Shown: positions 18,014 through 26,751, numbered from the stretch's first letter. The stretch is 51,591 nt of DNA from Chitinispirillales bacterium ANBcel5 (GCA_029688955.1 JARUKZ010000031.1:1-51591), one strand, 5' to 3'. Translations and numbers: made by a program. Notes: generated by a model from the sequence alone, not told the origin.

Positions 18014-18328
18014 ACTTAACCGATTAAACCGCCTTCCGGCTGCCGGAGTGATAAACTACTTACTATATAAAATTGGTATCTGCAACACCATAACGCAACG
18101 TTATTAAAAGTGATTTTTAGAGTTACTTTATCCATCTAGTTGTTCCTTTCAATCAAACCTTAGTTAACGCATTACGAAACAACCCAGTAACTATTTTCAA
18201 ATCATGCAATTACGCCATTTTTCATCTATGCATCCCAATATCTTCATTTCCATCAACGTAGTACACTTTAAATTAACCAGCCACCCTGAAGAAACGCTCT
18301 TTTCTACTATATATAATATCTTATTATA
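18014..18328. other. gene-free divergent region
   Basis: AT-rich DNA between the divergent sigma factor and NfeD protease genes. A 42-codon ATG frame on the plus strand has no ribosome binding site and is probably chance. A TATAAT at 18312-18317 lacks a good -35 partner. Confidence 0.5.
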
Positions 18329-18357
18329 TTGACAGCTCACGCTGCGAACCCTATTTT
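18329..18357 (+). promoter_or_regulatory. promoter placing transcription start at the NfeD start codon
   Basis: TTGACA (18329-18334), a 17-nt spacer and TATTTT (18352-18357). The predicted transcription start lies at about 18364, which is the A of the ATG of the next gene. No Shine-Dalgarno sequence precedes that ATG, so the transcript may be leaderless. Confidence 0.5.
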
Positions 18358-18363
18358 TGATTT

Positions 18364-19830
18364 ATGCGAACATTTACTACTATAGCCAAACTCATTTTCA
18401 TCTTCGCTTTCCTATCCCTCATAGCAGCACAGGAAAGACCAGATACCTCCAATTTATCTGACAAGGTAATTGTTATCAGAATAGAGGGTACAGTTGATGC
18501 AGGGATGGCAGCTTTTATATCCAGAGCTATTAGAGAAGCTAAAGAGTACAGTAACCCATTGATTGTGTTTGAAATTGATACCTTCGGTGGGCAGGTCGAT
18601 GCCGCTTTTACTATTGCAGATACTATTGCCGCTATAAACAGCACTCCCACTGTCTCCTATGTGCAAGTTCAGGCAATCTCCGCCGGAGCTCTCATTGCGC
18701 TTGCTGCCGATCAGCTCTATATGCGCAATAATACCACCATAGGGGATGTTGCACCACTTATTATGTCCAGTGAAGGGCCACAGATGCTTGGTGAAAAGTA
18801 TCAATCTCCCATAAGAGCAAAGTTTCGTGCCCTTGCAAGAAGAAATAACTATCCGGAAGTGCTTACAGAAGCAATGGTTACTGAGGAGCTAACGGTTCTT
18901 GAAGTAACACTTCCAGATTCAAGCTTCTATGTCGACTCTACCGGATATGCAGATCTAAGCCCCCAAATAAGGGAACAGATTGTTTCAACCCAAACAGTGG
19001 TCAGAAAAGGTGAACTTCTCACTATGACCGATACTGAAGCAGTGGAACTTGGATTCTCGCGCAAAAGCGTGAACACTGTTGATGAGATGCTTGAGGATAT
19101 GGGATACCATGAGGCCGAAATCATCAGAATTGAAGAAAGCTGGTCAGAAACTCTGGTTCGCTTTATAGGCCGCATCGCTCCAATGCTCATGATGATCGGG
19201 TTTGCTGCCCTGTATATTGAAATACGTTCACCCGGTTTTGGCCTCCCGGGTTTAATAGGTGTAATCTGCCTTGCCGCTGTTTTCCTGGGACAGTACATGG
19301 TTGGACTCGCCGATTATACAGAACTGCTCCTTTTGATACTGGGACTGGTTTTTCTCTCTTTTGAGGTATTTGTGACACCTGGTTTCGGTTTCATGGGTTT
19401 TATTGGAATACTGCTTATGATGGCAGGGATGGTTCTCTCTTTTCAGAATTTCGTGATACCAAGCCCTGAAATTCCATGGCAGCAGGATATATTAGTACGC
19501 AATATCACCATGGTGGTTGCAAGCCTGCTGGGATCGGTGGTCATTATAGTTGCGTTTTTCCGCTATCTTTTCCCTCACATAGGGATGGTAGTTAAGGGGC
19601 CTTACCTGAGCGAAACCTTAAAAGATGCACGTATCGATAACGAAGAGCTGGCCCTACCTGCTGTAGGCGAAACCGCCACGGTTGTCTCAGCCCTTCGTCC
19701 TTCAGGAAAAGTGGAGATTAATGGTGAGCCCTATGATGTTGTAACCGAAGGGGAATTTGTTGACAACGGTTCAGAAGTAGTTGTTTCAGAACTCAGGGGC
19801 TCAAGAATAGTGGTAAAACGTAAGGTATAA
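18364..19830 (+). CDS. NfeD-family membrane serine protease (long form)
   Basis: A 488-residue protein of the NfeD/1510-N type. Residues 1-22 are a signal peptide. A ClpP-like serine protease domain follows (about 33-215), with the nucleophile Ser106 in VQAISAGALIALAAD and a candidate general-base Lys145 (LGEKYQS), a Ser-Lys dyad as in archaeal 1510-N. Four to five membrane helices fill about 255-405, and the C terminus is an NfeD OB-fold (VGETATVVSALRPSGKVEI to IVVKRKV). Family proteases cleave hydrophobic segments of stomatin-like partners; no stomatin gene is adjacent, and a short NfeD gene follows by 2 nt instead. Confidence 0.88.
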   Translation: MRTFTTIAKLIFIFAFLSLIAAQERPDTSNLSDKVIVIRIEGTVDAGMAAFISRAIREAKEYSNPLIVFEIDTFGGQVDAAFTIADTIAAINSTPTVSYVQVQAISAGALIALAADQLYMRNNTTIGDVAPLIMSSEGPQMLGEKYQSPIRAKFRALARRNNYPEVLTEAMVTEELTVLEVTLPDSSFYVDSTGYADLSPQIREQIVSTQTVVRKGELLTMTDTEAVELGFSRKSVNTVDEMLEDMGYHEAEIIRIEESWSETLVRFIGRIAPMLMMIGFAALYIEIRSPGFGLPGLIGVICLAAVFLGQYMVGLADYTELLLLILGLVFLSFEVFVTPGFGFMGFIGILLMMAGMVLSFQNFVIPSPEIPWQQDILVRNITMVVASLLGSVVIIVAFFRYLFPHIGMVVKGPYLSETLKDARIDNEELALPAVGETATVVSALRPSGKVEINGEPYDVVTEGEFVDNGSEVVVSELRGSRIVVKRKV

Positions 19831-19832
19831 AT

Positions 19833-20315
19833 ATGAGAGATATCCTAATTCCTATACTAATTCAACTGCTTGGAATCATAATAATCCTTGCAGAGTTTAT
19901 ACTCCCATCGGCAGGAATACTCACTGTAACAGCGCTGGGGCTCTTTGCTTATTCCCTCTATCTTGTCTTTGCTAATGTTTCAACAACTGCCGGTTTTGTG
20001 CTTCTTGCAGCAGATCTAATACTTATTCCCATACTGATTATTATAGGAGTAAAATTGCTTGCCATCTCACCTGTTACTCTTAGGAGTTCTTTGGGTCAGG
20101 GTGATGGCTCAGATGCCAATGAACCTAAGTCCCCAAAAGAGCTTATAGGGGTTGAAGGGGAAACGGTTACAGATCTTAGACCTGCGGGGGTAGCAATCAT
20201 TGGGAGCAAACGCTGTGATGTGGTAAGCAGAGGAGAGTTTATAGCCAAAAACTCGCCTGTAATTGTAGCTGCTACTGACGGCAACAGAATTGTAGTAAAG
20301 AAAAAACCTCAGTAA
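19833..20315 (+). CDS. short NfeD-like membrane protein
   Basis: A 160-residue protein with two to three membrane helices in the first 85 residues and a C-terminal NfeD OB-fold (GVEGETVTDLRPAGVAII to NRIVVKKK). It has no protease domain. Its C terminus aligns by eye with that of the preceding gene (ETATVVSALRPSGK versus ETVTDLRPAGVA; SRIVVKRKV versus NRIVVKKK), so the pair probably arose by partial duplication. The ATG is 2 nt after the upstream stop, so they are co-translated. It probably assists membrane quality control with its neighbour. Confidence 0.85.
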   Translation: MRDILIPILIQLLGIIIILAEFILPSAGILTVTALGLFAYSLYLVFANVSTTAGFVLLAADLILIPILIIIGVKLLAISPVTLRSSLGQGDGSDANEPKSPKELIGVEGETVTDLRPAGVAIIGSKRCDVVSRGEFIAKNSPVIVAATDGNRIVVKKKPQ

Positions 20316-20329
20316 AGCAACGCTGTTCT

Positions 20330-21571
20330 TTATGTAATCTTCTTTCTTATAAGAACAGTACTTATCCTTGTCGGTTCTGCTTTAACTACGTAAAAATACC
20401 ATTCATCTACAAAAAACTTATCTCCGGTTTCGGGTATACGCCCCAAATAATTGCTCAGTAACCCATTTAACGTTCTGGCACCCTGGGAATGTTGTGAAAG
20501 AGTAGGTGGTAACCACTCCTCCATCGACTCAATATCCTGCAATCCATCAAAAACCATTGATGCTGCAGGGATCTTGAAATGAATAGTTTCGGTGGTTTGC
20601 TGCGCCGACTGAAATATTTTTCTAAGCCCCACGGATAACGAAAACACCCCCGAATATCCCCCAAATTCATCGAGAACACAAACTTCGGTAACTTTTTTGC
20701 GAAACATAAAAGCCAACAATTGCGCCATCTCGACACTATCCGGAACCCAATGGGCACCATAGCAGTGCCGCCCCACCGGAGCATGGGGAGGCGATTTGAG
20801 AAGTGAGTGAAGCCTAACAAACCCTTTAACATGCAGTTTACTTTCAGAGTCGCTGACCAGCGCAAATGTCTGTTTTAACTCGCTCATCTCTCTAATCGCA
20901 TCGCTGCACCTCTTTGTAGGCAGAAAAACAGGTATCATTGAACGGTGGGTCATAAATTTTTTTACAGCAAGCGCCCCCTGTTCAAGCATCCCCTGTATCA
21001 TTTCCTGTTCGCTTGGGGTTATAGCACCACGCTTTCTAAGATTTATTATTCCCCATTTAAGCTCTTCGAAAGTAACAAATGGAGAGGGGCTTTTAAGGTG
21101 TACCCTAAATTTTTTTAGGAAAAACTGATTGAGTCGGGCAATAAAAGACAAAACAGGAGAGAGTAACCGTTTTAACCTGTGAAAATAGGGGGCGATAGAA
21201 ACCGCAAGAGCTTCATTATTTCTAAGTGCATAGTTTTTTGGAATAATTTCACCAAAAACAACTATAATACCAGTTCCTGCAAAAAGGCTCACTAGAGCAG
21301 ATTGTTCGCGAAAAATGAGGCTCATCCACGAATAAACGATTCCGGCAAGGGTAATATTCACAAAAGTATTACCCAGCAGAATCAAAAGTAATGTGCGCTG
21401 TCCATCAAGAAGAAGAGAGTAGACAAGGTTGTACGATCGTTTTTCATGAGTTTGGAAAGAAAGTATTCTCTCCCTGGGTATGGAAAAAAGTGCCGTTTCA
21501 GAAGCGGAAAAAAATGCAGAAAGAACGATAAACAGTGTCGTTAAAAAAAGCAGCAATATAAAGATCGACAT
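20330..21571 (-). CDS. CNNM/CorC-family membrane protein
   Basis: A 413-residue HlyC/CorC-type protein. The N-terminal CNNM (DUF21) domain has about three to four membrane helices, starting LFIVLSAFFSASETALFSIPRERI, with the ion-site EIIPKNYALRN segment. A CBS-pair region spans about 195-320, with degenerate motifs, and a C-terminal CorC_HlyC-like domain ends the protein (FFVDEWYFYVVKAEPTRIS). Relatives handle magnesium or cobalt efflux, or membrane stress. It converges on the short NfeD gene (14-nt gap). Confidence 0.85.
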   Translation of the reverse strand: MSIFILLLFLTTLFIVLSAFFSASETALFSIPRERILSFQTHEKRSYNLVYSLLLDGQRTLLLILLGNTFVNITLAGIVYSWMSLIFREQSALVSLFAGTGIIVVFGEIIPKNYALRNNEALAVSIAPYFHRLKRLLSPVLSFIARLNQFFLKKFRVHLKSPSPFVTFEELKWGIINLRKRGAITPSEQEMIQGMLEQGALAVKKFMTHRSMIPVFLPTKRCSDAIREMSELKQTFALVSDSESKLHVKGFVRLHSLLKSPPHAPVGRHCYGAHWVPDSVEMAQLLAFMFRKKVTEVCVLDEFGGYSGVFSLSVGLRKIFQSAQQTTETIHFKIPAASMVFDGLQDIESMEEWLPPTLSQHSQGARTLNGLLSNYLGRIPETGDKFFVDEWYFYVVKAEPTRISTVLIRKKIT

Positions 21572-21582
21572 AAGCTCTTAAA

Positions 21583-21608
21583 CAGAGCGAATCCAATGAT
21601 CCGCTCTG
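21583..21608 (-). terminator. hairpin between ssb and the CorC-like gene
   Basis: Read on the minus strand, CAGAGCGGATC, loop ATTG and GATTCGCTCTG form an 11-bp stem with one G-U pair, followed by only three T. It sits 17 nt after the ssb gene and 11 nt before the CorC-like gene, so it may be a weak terminator or an attenuating structure for the downstream gene. Confidence 0.5.
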
Positions 21609-21625
21609 AAAAAAGGGGTGTTTTT

Positions 21626-22081
21626 TTAAAAAGGAAGATCTTCATCGGCAGAAAATTGTTCATTCACCTGAGGCTCATACTGAGGAGAAGGTGATGAATT
21701 CTGGAAGTTTTGCGACTGATTCGATCCAGATTGAGCAGATCCGGACGAACCGGAAGGAGAGTTTAAAAACTCAACAGATAGAGCCACTATTTCTGTACGA
21801 TACTTCTTGTTACCATCCCGATCATCCCAGGAGCGAGTGCTGATCTTTCCCTCGATATAGCAGGACCTTCCTTTTTTTAAATACTGGTTAACAAATTCCG
21901 CCTGACGTCCCCACACAACAATATTATGCCACTCAGTGCGATCCTGTCTCTGGCCGGACTTGTCGGTCCAACGCTCAGAAGTTGCTAGTGGGAATGACGC
22001 TACCGGTTGACCTGAGGGAGTGTACTTGAGTTCCGGATCCCGACCTAAATTTCCTATGAGAATCGCTTTGTTCACACCCAT
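21626..22081 (-). CDS. ssb: single-stranded DNA-binding protein
   Basis: SSB (151 residues) coats single-stranded DNA in replication and repair. The OB-fold occupies residues 1-110 ([51 protein letters not shown]). A Ser/Gln/Asn-rich linker leads to the acidic tip DEDLPF, which recruits partner proteins. The ATG follows a strong GGAGGAGGT. It stands apart from rpsF/rpsR, with which ssb is linked in many bacteria. Confidence 0.95.
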   Translation of the reverse strand: MGVNKAILIGNLGRDPELKYTPSGQPVASFPLATSERWTDKSGQRQDRTEWHNIVVWGRQAEFVNQYLKKGRSCYIEGKISTRSWDDRDGNKKYRTEIVALSVEFLNSPSGSSGSAQSGSNQSQNFQNSSPSPQYEPQVNEQFSADEDLPF

Positions 22082-22198
22082 TTTTACCTCCTCCGGTATT
22101 TGGGGTATTAAAAAATTCTGTTATTTTTGAGCCGTGATACTATAAAATTGATCTTACCCAGCCTAAACGCAACATTTTACTTTCCCTGAGACTAATCT

Positions 22199-22954
22199 TT
22201 AGCTTCTTCGTGAGTATTTAGCCGTTAAAGCAGCCATTTTTATATAAATCAGATCCCTTATCCCGCGTAAGGAATCACGGAAAAGATTAACTCTGCGGGT
22301 TTCCTGGTAATTCCACTCTACCCCTATCTCCGCTACACTGTAGCCAAGCTTTTTAGCTACATAAAGAAACTCCACATCAAAGCCACTTGTGACACTGGGA
22401 CCGTGTAGCTTCTTTCTTCGATTGGTTCTGTAGAGATAAAGCTTTGAAACAATATCCTTACACGCCCCTGAGCTCATTGCCTTAAAGCCGCACTGAGTAT
22501 CAGAGAATTTAAGACCAAGTATCAAAGTTCGTAAAACTACCTGACCCCAGGAGAGCAAATACCTTCCTAGTGGGGCTCCGGGACGAACCAGCCCCCTGCT
22601 GCCAATCGCAACATCCACAGTTTTGAGTGCATCGAGAAGCTTAGAGGCTTCCTTTATTGGCGTTGCCTGATCCATATCAGTGAAAAGAATCTTCTCTCCC
22701 CTGGCCTGTGAGATCCCACTGACTAAAGCGGTGGCCTTACCAGCATGTTCTATCCTCAGCACCCTGTCTGCAGAAAGAGCAGCAAGTGATGCAGTCTCAT
22801 CTAAACTACCATCATCTACTACTACAATTTCAGAGCTAAATGCCTGCTCTTCAACCCAGGTAACGATGCGGTTAAGCTTACCAGCCCTAATCGCTCCCGC
22901 TTCATTAAAAGCGGGTATAACTATGGACAGATATACATTGTCTTCTTTGTTCAC
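22199..22954 (-). CDS. glycosyltransferase family 2 (dolichyl-phosphate glycosyltransferase type)
   Basis: A 251-residue GT2 enzyme of the ALG5/DPM1-like branch. Motifs: LSIVIPAFNEAGAI, EIVVVDDGSLDET, the DXD-type ILFTDMDQATP and DTQCGFKAMSSGA followed by GFDVEFLYVAKKLGY. It has no C-terminal membrane helices. It probably transfers a hexose from a nucleotide sugar to a polyprenyl phosphate at the membrane surface. No other sugar gene is directly adjacent. Confidence 0.85.
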   Translation of the reverse strand: MNKEDNVYLSIVIPAFNEAGAIRAGKLNRIVTWVEEQAFSSEIVVVDDGSLDETASLAALSADRVLRIEHAGKATALVSGISQARGEKILFTDMDQATPIKEASKLLDALKTVDVAIGSRGLVRPGAPLGRYLLSWGQVVLRTLILGLKFSDTQCGFKAMSSGACKDIVSKLYLYRTNRRKKLHGPSVTSGFDVEFLYVAKKLGYSVAEIGVEWNYQETRRVNLFRDSLRGIRDLIYIKMAALTAKYSRRS

Positions 22955-23123
22955 TGAAAATATGACCGAAAAGTTGAAATTACAAATCGTTCTAAGATAA
23001 TAAAATACCTGATTAATTACAACGATTCAAATAACTCTCGTTTTTCATACTGCGCCTGTGTTACCATTTTATTTCTTTTACCCTACTCTACATACTTGTT
23101 TCCATTGCTTACAGTGCTGGTTT

Positions 23124-23188
23124 CCTTAATGTGCCTATAATATTTTATAGTTTCAAAATCAGTAAGCCTCATACCCTGCACATTAAGG
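23124..23188. repeat. 11-bp inverted repeat with an internal hairpin
   Basis: CCTTAATGTGC (23124-23134) and GCACATTAAGG (23178-23188) are perfect inverted arms 43 nt apart. Directly after the left arm, CTATAA-TATT-TTATAG forms a second small hairpin. The element lies 58 nt upstream of the radical SAM gene and may be an operator pair or a leader structure. Confidence 0.4.
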
Positions 23189-23246
23189 GCTATAAGACTG
23201 CAGACTACCAACACTGAAAAAAAACAGTTATAACCTGGAGTATACT

Positions 23247-24521
23247 TTGAAACTTCGTCTCATTTATCCCAAGTTCAAGAAATTTCTTGAGGACCACCCC
23301 TCTCTTCGTGAATCACTAAAAGATCATGTAGTGGGAGACTACACAATGCCACCCTCACTGGCTTTGCCGATTATCGCGTCACTTACTCCAGAGGATATCG
23401 AAGTTAACCTAACAGATGATAATATTGGAGAGCAAATAGACTTTGATGAAAAGGTGGATCTTGTAGTAATAAGCTGTTTTACACCACAAGCCCAAAGAGC
23501 ATACAAAATAGCCGATGAGTTCAAAAAAAGAGGAACCCCAACCATTATGGGTGGAATCCACCCCACTGCAATTCCCGATGAATGCCTCCAGCACTGCGAT
23601 TCTGTGTGTATTGGTGAAGTAGAACCTATTTGGCATGAGGTACTTGAAGATGCCCGGGCCAAAAATTTAAAAAAAGTCTACCAAGCAACCAAACCTTATT
23701 GCCTTTCGGAGTTTCCCATCCCCAAAAGAGAAATATTCAGCAGTGACAAATATAAATGGAATGCACACCTTGTGCTTACGATGCGTGGGTGCCCGGTTAA
23801 GTGCTCAGGATGTCCCATTCCTGAAAAAGAAGGTCCTCTGTTTCGGTTCAGACCGGTCGAAAACATAATTAAAGACATCGAATCCATGCCCTACAGACAG
23901 TTCTATTTCACCGACGATACAGTGATGCTGCCGGGGAAGAAAAACATGCGCTTTCTGCTTCAAATAATGGAGCGAACAAAAGATCTCAATGCAGGAATAT
24001 TTCTGGCTTCAACCATGATGATGGTCCCCGATCCCCAATTCTATAAAAAGCTCTATGAAGGGAAAGCTGAGTCGATCTATACGATCTTTGGCTTTGACAG
24101 TGTATCCAAAAACCTTTTAAGCCCTGAGTGCAGTGCGGAAGACTGGAAAAAAGGTGTCGATCTGGTCCGAATGATCGAAGACAGCGGAATACATTTCTTT
24201 GGGTCGTTTGGAATAGGGTTTGATGATCAGGACGAAGGAGTTGTTGACAGAATTCTAAAATTTTGTGATGATGCTCGTATCGATTTAGCTGAATTCTATA
24301 TTATTACTCCCTTCCCGGGAACCCCTTTTGGAACACAGGTGGTCAAAGAAAACAGGGTTCTTCACCGAAACTATGACCTCTGGAACCACTCCAACGTGGT
24401 CTTTAAACCCAAAAATTTCACAGAGCAAAAACTCATGGAATCCTATGATCTGCTCTGGAGAGAATTTTATCGTTGTAAAACTCCGGAAGATACTCTGCGT
24501 AGCTTTGATGTAGCGACCTAA
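23247..24521 (+). CDS. B12-binding radical SAM protein
   Basis: A 424-residue class B-type radical SAM enzyme. Residues 1-145 look like a cobalamin-binding Rossmann domain (VDLVVISCFTPQAQRAYKIA, TIMGGIHPTAIPDE, CIGEVEPIW). The radical SAM cluster is CX3CX2C at Cys182, Cys186 and Cys189 (MRGCPVKCSGC), followed by YFTDDTVMLPGK and GSFGIGFDDQDEGVVDRIL. Family members often methylate unreactive carbons or modify lipids and natural products; the substrate cannot be deduced here. The start is TTG with GGAG 6 nt upstream. It stands alone and converges on the transducer-like gene (3-nt gap). Confidence 0.85.
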   Translation: MKLRLIYPKFKKFLEDHPSLRESLKDHVVGDYTMPPSLALPIIASLTPEDIEVNLTDDNIGEQIDFDEKVDLVVISCFTPQAQRAYKIADEFKKRGTPTIMGGIHPTAIPDECLQHCDSVCIGEVEPIWHEVLEDARAKNLKKVYQATKPYCLSEFPIPKREIFSSDKYKWNAHLVLTMRGCPVKCSGCPIPEKEGPLFRFRPVENIIKDIESMPYRQFYFTDDTVMLPGKKNMRFLLQIMERTKDLNAGIFLASTMMMVPDPQFYKKLYEGKAESIYTIFGFDSVSKNLLSPECSAEDWKKGVDLVRMIEDSGIHFFGSFGIGFDDQDEGVVDRILKFCDDARIDLAEFYIITPFPGTPFGTQVVKENRVLHRNYDLWNHSNVVFKPKNFTEQKLMESYDLLWREFYRCKTPEDTLRSFDVAT

Positions 24522-24524
24522 TAA

Positions 24525-24896
24525 CTACTCACAATAGCCCAAAGTCGTTATCTCACTAAGAGCAGATGAAGCTGTAGTTTGTTTTGAGAACTGCACAACT
24601 ATCGCTTCACTGCTCTTTATCACCGCTCCAAACGCTTTTCCAAGTAAAATAGGTTCGGGATCAATAAGATCATTAAAACGTATCAGACGCACCCTTTGCG
24701 CATCAACCAAAATATGATGAGCCCCCTCCTGCTTACGATCGCTGTAAAAAATTTCTATGGATAGTTTTGTACCCCTGTTGCCTGTGTTTAAAACTGCTAC
24801 AGTATCGTGACTGGTTAGTTCTGGCTCATGCCCGGTAGACTCGATGTTAATATATCCACCAGAAATAACCCATACCCTTTTTCCCATCGCCTCCAA
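24525..24896 (-). CDS. sensory rhodopsin transducer family protein (ASRT-like)
   Basis: A 123-residue protein matching the Anabaena sensory rhodopsin transducer family (a small all-beta tetrameric fold). Landmarks: RVWVISGGYINIESTGHEPELTSH, TVAVLNTGNRGTKLSIEIFY, RVRLIRFNDLIDPEPI and VIKSSEAIVVQF. The normally conserved end (VVQHTRLDSRQAEN) is replaced by VVQFSKQTTASSAL, so it is a divergent copy. Length is normal. The family was named for a rhodopsin partner but is widespread in bacteria without rhodopsin, where sugar binding has been proposed. It lies 23 nt downstream of an aldonolactone-oxidase-like gene, probably in one transcript. The start is TTG; an ATG three codons later is possible. 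Confidence 0.82.
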   Translation of the reverse strand: MEAMGKRVWVISGGYINIESTGHEPELTSHDTVAVLNTGNRGTKLSIEIFYSDRKQEGAHHILVDAQRVRLIRFNDLIDPEPILLGKAFGAVIKSSEAIVVQFSKQTTASSALSEITTLGYCE

Positions 24897-24919
24897 AACG
24901 TCTCTTCCTTTCTTTGCTC

Positions 24920-26116
24920 TTAGCTCTTTAAACCAAACAGTTGTCGCAAATAGCTATTTAGAAAAACCCCTTCGGGATCCCACTTTTTACGGACAGCGAG
25001 AAAATCGTCCCACATAGGGTAGCGCTCTTTTAACGATTCAGATTGCAGTGAGTGCTTTTTGGCCCAATGCGGACGCCCTCCCAAAGACACAAACAGTGGC
25101 TCCATATCGGCAAAATACTGCTCATAGGGAAGAGTAACATTCTGGTGAATGGTGATTGCCACTGTGTCCTGACCGTAACAGTTGCTGAGAAAAGTATCAT
25201 CCCCGGCAACAGTTCTATACAAAACCCTCCAACAAACATCTTTTCTATGGATCTTTTTTACCCTGTTCCTGATCCTCCTAAATACCAGGGGGCCCATTTT
25301 GAGAGGATAAGCAAACTCCATTTCATGATATTTTAAAGTTCGCTCATGTGGGATTATGTCAGTAGCATAACCATATTTTTCTTTTCGCAATTGTGATGAA
25401 CCTGTAGCCTCATTCTTATCTTCATTTACCAGATTGAGTGTGCGTATCTGAACCAGATCGCTACGTGGGTACCAGTAAAAATCAAAACTACGGTTATTAT
25501 TCTGAAGCTCTTCAATGTGTTCAAGGCAATCATCAACATGAGTGCACCAATAGCGACGAACGGCACGAAAAGCCGGTATCACCTTAAGCCTTACACTTGT
25601 AAAAATTCCAAGCGTACCAAGGGAAACCCTTGCGGCCTTAAAAAACTCAGGGTTGCTCTGCTCTTCTACCTGAATAATCTCTCCACGACTATCAATAAAC
25701 CTCACTCCGGTAAGATGGTAGGAGAGATTTTTGAGGTGCACTCCAGAGCCATGAGTTCCGGTTCCAAATGCCCCTGCAGCAGACTGATAGGCAACATCCC
25801 CATAATTTTCCATAGAAAAACCGATCTCAAGAAGGTCTCTGCCTGCTTTGCTCAGTACGGTACCAGCTCCAAGCCATACCTCTGAGTTGTCTAAGTCAAA
25901 AGATGAGATTCCCGAGAAATTTTTAAGGGAAAGCAATACTCCATCGGTCTGAACAAGTGGAGAGGAGGAGTGCCCTCGTCCCAATGGACGAACACCCAAG
26001 CCCCTTCTTGCTGCACTGGCAACAATCTCAGCTACCTGTTCTTCTTCTTTGGGAGCGACATAACTCCCTGGCGTGAAATGAATTGTTCCAGACCAGTTTT
26101 TCCATTGATGTTGCAT
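24920..26116 (-). CDS. FAD-linked aldonolactone/alditol oxidase
   Basis: A 398-residue flavoprotein of the D-arabinono-1,4-lactone / L-gulonolactone oxidase family. The N-terminal FAD_binding_4 domain has VRPLGRGHSSSPLVQTDGV, where His in the GxGHS motif would hold FAD covalently, and AAGAFGTGTHGSGVHLKNLS. The C-terminal ALO domain ends with GGRPHWAKKHS and FLNSYLRQLFG, matching family substrate-site patterns. It probably oxidises a sugar lactone or polyol with oxygen or another acceptor. It is flanked on both sides by transducer-family genes, one broken (26143-26320) and one intact (24525-24896), all on the minus strand. Confidence 0.85.
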   Translation of the reverse strand: MQHQWKNWSGTIHFTPGSYVAPKEEEQVAEIVASAARRGLGVRPLGRGHSSSPLVQTDGVLLSLKNFSGISSFDLDNSEVWLGAGTVLSKAGRDLLEIGFSMENYGDVAYQSAAGAFGTGTHGSGVHLKNLSYHLTGVRFIDSRGEIIQVEEQSNPEFFKAARVSLGTLGIFTSVRLKVIPAFRAVRRYWCTHVDDCLEHIEELQNNNRSFDFYWYPRSDLVQIRTLNLVNEDKNEATGSSQLRKEKYGYATDIIPHERTLKYHEMEFAYPLKMGPLVFRRIRNRVKKIHRKDVCWRVLYRTVAGDDTFLSNCYGQDTVAITIHQNVTLPYEQYFADMEPLFVSLGGRPHWAKKHSLQSESLKERYPMWDDFLAVRKKWDPEGVFLNSYLRQLFGLKS

Positions 26117-26142
26117 CTACAGACACTTTCTTTTTACTTCAA

Positions 26143-26320
26143 TCACTGCCAAAAGCTATTGTGCTCATAATTGCATTTTCAGCCTGCCTGCTGTCCAATC
26201 GGGTATGCTGAACAACCACGGGAAGATCAGACTCTATAACACAACCATAGTCAGTTCCTGCAGGTATGGGCATTGGGCAATTGCCCATTTTCGCTTTCCC
26301 GGTATTGCGCCCTCAGACAT
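26143..26320 (-). pseudogene. internally deleted sensory rhodopsin transducer (ASRT) gene
   Basis: A broken second transducer-family gene. From ATG 26320, with AAGGAG 6 nt upstream, the frame reads MSEGAIPGKRKWAIA, matching the family N terminus (WAIA before EGYIP). The next 17 codons run in the wrong frame to a stop. In another frame the family C terminus follows: PIPAGTDYGCVIESDLP, then VVVQHTRLDSRQAEN and AIMSTIAFGSD, with a stop at 26143. About 70 central codons are missing and the frame is shifted. The junction lies in a perfect 14-bp palindrome, TGGGCAATTGCCCA, next to a short TGCCCA repeat. This copy is closer to the canonical family C terminus than the intact paralogue downstream. An assembly error is possible. 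Confidence 0.75.
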
Positions 26321-26751
26321 AATAAACTCCTTTTCTGGTGATGATACTGGTTAATGAAGCAAAAGCTTTGCCCCATTTTGGTTTTAGTGTTTTCCTCAAA
26401 CCATATGGTATTCAAAGTACAAGTATCCCAGTAACGGGTCTCGAATGTTTAGTGAAAAAATTATAGTTCTTTTAACTACGGAAGGTTATGTACGAACAGA
26501 CTTTTTGATAACAAAACTCCACCTGTTTAGAAGCTGTTAACTATAGAGTTGAGTTACTATTATGCACGTAGGCCCGAAATCATCCATCTTGGAATTTGAT
26601 AACTGCGGCTAAGCATATTACATATATCAATAAATCTTTATATAAAAAGATTCACCAACACAGGCAGCTAGTACACAGTCTGTTATTGTTTTTCATTTAT
26701 TCTCATTTTCCATTACTATGAGGAAAATTCCGGAAGCTTCATTTTGAAATA
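26321..26751. other. gene-free region upstream of the transducer/oxidase operon
   Basis: About 430 nt, AT-rich. A 41-codon plus-strand frame near 26340 has no ribosome binding site. A 7-bp hairpin, AATCTTT (26633-26639) with AAAGATT (26646-26652), lies in its middle. I see no gene, and no clear promoter for the minus-strand operon. Confidence 0.45.
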
